A stretch of 64,000 bases of DNA from Pseudomonadota bacterium (GTDB lineage Bacteria > Pseudomonadota > Gammaproteobacteria > Burkholderiales > Burkholderiaceae_C). The position numbers and the translations under genes were made by a program. The number at the start of each line of letters is the position of its first letter. Position 1 is the first letter of the stretch. Positions 61,752 to 64,000 of the stretch are shown here, one piece after another. The notes below the pieces were generated by a model. That model was not told where the DNA came from. It saw only the letters and a list, made by a program, of their open reading frames with translations, and ran no database searches. The stretch covers positions 1-64,000 of the forward strand of contig JAKARB010000009.1 of assembly GCA_021819435.1 (NCBI GenBank), given 5' to 3'.

Positions 61752-62885
61752 TCAGATCTTGCCGATGACACCTTCGACCAGGTAGTTCATGCCTTCCAAA
61801 GCCACGTCCGTCTGCTTCATGACGGTGCCCTTGGGGATGATGACCTTGCCGGTGTTGTCCTTGAGCTCGCCTTTGAAGATCTCGAACTGGTCCTTCAGCA
61901 TGGCAGCCTTGATGGCATCGGCCTGCTTGCGTGCGCCCTCGGGCACCATGGCGCCATAAGGCGAGGTCTTCACATAGCCTTCCTTCAAGCCACCGCGCAT
62001 GAAGTTGGGATGCGGCTTGCCGGTCTGCGCGGCCTCCAGGATCTGCTTGTAAGGCGTGACCCAGTTCCACTCGGCGCCGGTCAAGTAGGCGTTGGGCGCC
62101 AGCTTGGCCTGCGAGGCGTGGTAGCCGCAGACGAACTTGCCGCGTCGAGCCGCCGTCTCGACGATCACCTTCGGCCCGTCGACGTGCATGGTGAACACAT
62201 CGACACCCTGGTCGGCCAGGCTGTTGGTGGCCTCAGCCTCCTTCACAGGCATCGACCAGTCACCCGTGAAGATGACCGAGCAGGTGATGGCCGGGTTGAC
62301 CGACCTCGCGCCCAGCGTGAAGGCGTTGATGTTGCGCAGCACCTGGGGGATCGGCTTGGCCGCGACGAAGCCAATCTTCTTGGACTTCGTCATGTGGCCG
62401 GCGATCACGCCGTTGAGGTACTGGCACTCGTCGATGTAGCCGAAGAAACTGCCCACGTTCTTGGGGTGCTTGGCCGCGTCCCACAGCCCGCCGCAGTGCG
62501 AGAAGCGCACATCGGGGTTCTTCTTGGCGACTTCGAGGATGTGCGGGTTGAAGTAGCCGAACGAGGTCGGGAACAGCAGCGTGGCGCCGTCCTGCGAGAT
62601 CATGCCCTGCATGGTCTTCTGCACGGCCTGTGTTTCGGGCACGTTCTCCTCGCCAACGATCTTCACGCCGGGCAGGCCCTTGAGGGCCATCGCGGCCTCG
62701 TAATGCGACTGGTTGTAGCCAAAGTCGTCCTTAGGACCGACGTAGATCATGCCGATGGTGATCGGCTTCTGGGCAAGTGCCAGCGGCCCCCAACCACCGA
62801 GGGCCAGGCCAGCGCCGCCGGCCCCCACCCCCTTGATCCAGTCACGACGATTCCAGTTCGAACGATTGCCTTGGCCCACGGTCAT
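61752..62885 (-). CDS. BMP-family ABC substrate-binding protein
   Basis: 377 residues; AAGGAGA precedes the ATG at 62885. The Tat-like signal is NRRDWIKGVGAGGAGLALGG. The mature domain (ITIGMIYVGPKDDFGYNQSH, LLFPTSFGYFNPHILEVAKK, DVFTMHVDGPKVIVETAARRGKF) is of the BMP/PnrA type, which binds nucleosides, bases or related small ring compounds. It is the first gene of the twelve-gene cluster and so likely the most expressed. Confidence 0.92.
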   Translation of the reverse strand: MTVGQGNRSNWNRRDWIKGVGAGGAGLALGGWGPLALAQKPITIGMIYVGPKDDFGYNQSHYEAAMALKGLPGVKIVGEENVPETQAVQKTMQGMISQDGATLLFPTSFGYFNPHILEVAKKNPDVRFSHCGGLWDAAKHPKNVGSFFGYIDECQYLNGVIAGHMTKSKKIGFVAAKPIPQVLRNINAFTLGARSVNPAITCSVIFTGDWSMPVKEAEATNSLADQGVDVFTMHVDGPKVIVETAARRGKFVCGYHASQAKLAPNAYLTGAEWNWVTPYKQILEAAQTGKPHPNFMRGGLKEGYVKTSPYGAMVPEGARKQADAIKAAMLKDQFEIFKGELKDNTGKVIIPKGTVMKQTDVALEGMNYLVEGVIGKI

Positions 62886-62958
62886 GCGCTTCTCCTTGCA
62901 CCAGTCAGTTGCGGACGTCACCCCGACTGCACCGGCGCGAGGCACGCGACGCTCAGTC

Positions 62959-62983
62959 TTGGTGTACTGACTGGTATACAAGC
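62959..62983. promoter_or_regulatory. Likely GntR operator: two TGGTrTAC repeats
   Basis: TGGTGTAC (62961-62968) and TGGTATAC (62973-62980) are direct repeats 12 bases apart, within a loose dyad CTTGGTGTAC...GTATACAAG. FCD-type GntR proteins such as NanR bind repeated GGTATA, which these resemble. An outer perfect 8-bp inverted repeat, AGGCACGC (62941-62948) and GCGTGCCT (62990-62997), encloses the site. It is 74 bases upstream of the first cluster gene. Confidence 0.6.
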
Positions 62984-63119
62984 ACAAGGCGTGCCTGATT
63001 TGCTGTCGAGCGATGCCTGGCGGTCAGACCTGGGTGATCAGCTTCGCAGCAAACCGATGCCAGGCGCAAACCAGGCGCAAAGGCCTGACGGGCAAAAGAA
63101 GCGCAGGGAGAAAAGCGCG

Positions 63120-63153
63120 AAAAAGCGAACCAGCCCGGCGGAGTCAGCCGGGC
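63120..63153 (-). terminator. Possible terminator of the rightmost gene
   Basis: On the minus strand GCCCGGC-TGACTCC-GCCGGGC (63133-63153) is followed, after 8 bases, by TTTTT (63120-63124). It lies 15 bases past the stop of the gene at 63168. The spacing to the T-run is a little long. The remaining gap to 62997 shows nothing else. Confidence 0.5.
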
Positions 63154-63167
63154 GTGGCGCGAATGGA

Positions 63168-63896
63168 TCAGCGAGCGGGCGATGCCGTCCCGTTCGGGTT
63201 GGCGCCCACAGGCAAGACGAGCTTGCCGCTTTCGGCCAGGGCCTGGGTGGCCGCACGAGAAGCGGCCTCGACGCGAGCCATGGTGTCGCCCAGCCGGGCC
63301 TCGCGGCGGCTGGCGTCGGGTTCGGCGTCGGCAAGCAGGCGCATGAGCAGGGCACGCGCGTCTGAAGCGGACATGTCACCCTGCCCCACACGCACAGGCA
63401 GGTCGGTGACGAGCGCGGAAGCCAGGGCCTGACGCAACGCCGGATCGCTCCCGGCGTTCAGCCCTTCCCAGCGTTCGAGCTGCTTGTTGAAGCGCAGGAA
63501 ATGCACCATGCGCGAGAGTTCGCGCTCGGCATTGGCATGCTGGTTGGCGACGCCTTGCAGCATCATCCATTCCATGGGGGAGACATAGTCTGGGCGCGAG
63601 CGCACCAGTCCTTCGGAGGCCACACCCGCTGATTGGTCGATGGCCATCGCGGCCGTGTTCAGTTCGGCCTTCAAGGCAGCCAGCTCGGTCGAACCATCGC
63701 CCGTGCCAGCAGAAGGCGGGGCAAAGGTGACGGGCGCCGCTCCAGTGAGGCTCACAGGGGATTGAGCGGGGGTCGGCGGGACATCTTCAGCGCGCCACAA
63801 GGCACCGATCAGCAAGGCCACCACCGCACCACCTGCGAGGCGCCACTTCATCCGTCCAGGCGCAGACAGCCGCACGGTGGAGAGGGTTTGGGACAT
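63168..63896 (-). CDS. Unrecognised membrane-anchored protein
   Basis: 242 residues from MSQTLSTVRLSAPGRMKWRL, with AGGAG upstream (an ATG 12 codons earlier is less likely). One hydrophobic segment (LAGGAVVALLIGALW) follows the basic start, so it is either an N-terminal anchor or a signal. A Pro-rich stretch then leads to a helical domain (ELAALKAELNTAAMAIDQSA, ANAERELSRMVHFLRFNKQLERWE). There are no known motifs. It seems unrelated to the nitrogen-compound cluster, being separated by a terminator-like hairpin. The last 104 bases of the window hold nothing I can support. Confidence 0.75.
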   Translation of the reverse strand: MSQTLSTVRLSAPGRMKWRLAGGAVVALLIGALWRAEDVPPTPAQSPVSLTGAAPVTFAPPSAGTGDGSTELAALKAELNTAAMAIDQSAGVASEGLVRSRPDYVSPMEWMMLQGVANQHANAERELSRMVHFLRFNKQLERWEGLNAGSDPALRQALASALVTDLPVRVGQGDMSASDARALLMRLLADAEPDASRREARLGDTMARVEAASRAATQALAESGKLVLPVGANPNGTASPAR

Positions 63897-64000
63897 GGGG
63901 ATGCTCCTGAGCCCGGGTCCGGCCCGAGGCATGCACCACTGTGCACCCTGGGCGCGGACTTGGGCTCTGCGACAAACCCGAATCCGCCCGGAGGCAGACC

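Overview
The window is GC-rich DNA from a betaproteobacterium, most likely Burkholderiales (Comamonadaceae/Sphaerotilaceae-like). The supporting signs are a recA-recX-sucC-sucD-terC run, a vitamin-B12 methionine synthase without its homocysteine module (the split form), a PhaM-type polyhydroxybutyrate granule protein, a PEP-CTERM protein and a beta-type RNase P RNA. The genus cannot be fixed from the sequence alone. GC looks visibly lower around the pilin gene (about 1-1100).

Layout. 0-3.3 kb: a cut-off gene, the type IV pilin gene with a sigma-54-like promoter, then three small toxin/antitoxin-like pairs (ccdAB, a nucleotidyltransferase pair, phd/vapC). 3.4-12.5 kb, all on the minus strand: recA, recX, sucC, sucD, a TerC membrane protein, and a Ser/Thr signalling set (kinase, PP2C phosphatase, FHA protein, metallo-beta-lactamase-fold phosphodiesterase). 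recA has a LexA-type box. 12.6-21.8 kb, plus strand: patatin phospholipase, YdcH, split MetH, a DUF1800/DUF1501 export pair, RuvC and a PEP-CTERM protein. 21.9-26.6 kb, minus: alpha carbonic anhydrase, RNase P RNA, a Bcr-type exporter and DsbD. 26.7-38.7 kb: cysteine synthase, K+ channel, dihydroorotase, ATM1-type ABC exporter, thioesterase, regulators, a serine hydrolase/SMP-30 pair, a 2OG-Fe dioxygenase, enoyl-CoA hydratase and two paralogous alpha/beta hydrolases. 38.7-39.6 kb is a gene-free stretch with a 138-bp inverted repeat. 39.6-45.9 kb is a beta-oxidation operon led by its own TetR regulator. 46-51 kb: HNH nuclease, PhoD phosphatase, PhaM, a FIST sensor protein and an unknown small protein.

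51.1-62.9 kb is the most distinctive part. It is a twelve-gene co-directional cluster with two interleaved ABC importers (a BMP/nucleoside type and a NitT/TauT type), two isochorismatase-fold amide hydrolases (one closely resembling biuret hydrolase), an AmiF-type formamidase, an HpxZ/AtzH-like protein and a GntR regulator. It looks like an uptake-and-deamination pathway for a small urea-like or amide nitrogen compound. A roughly 340-bp block of interleaved inverted repeats sits inside the cluster. The likely regulator site is a pair of TGGTrTAC repeats upstream of the first gene. The window ends with an unrecognised membrane-anchored protein.

All positions and motifs were read by eye. Family names come from remembered motif patterns, not from database searches.
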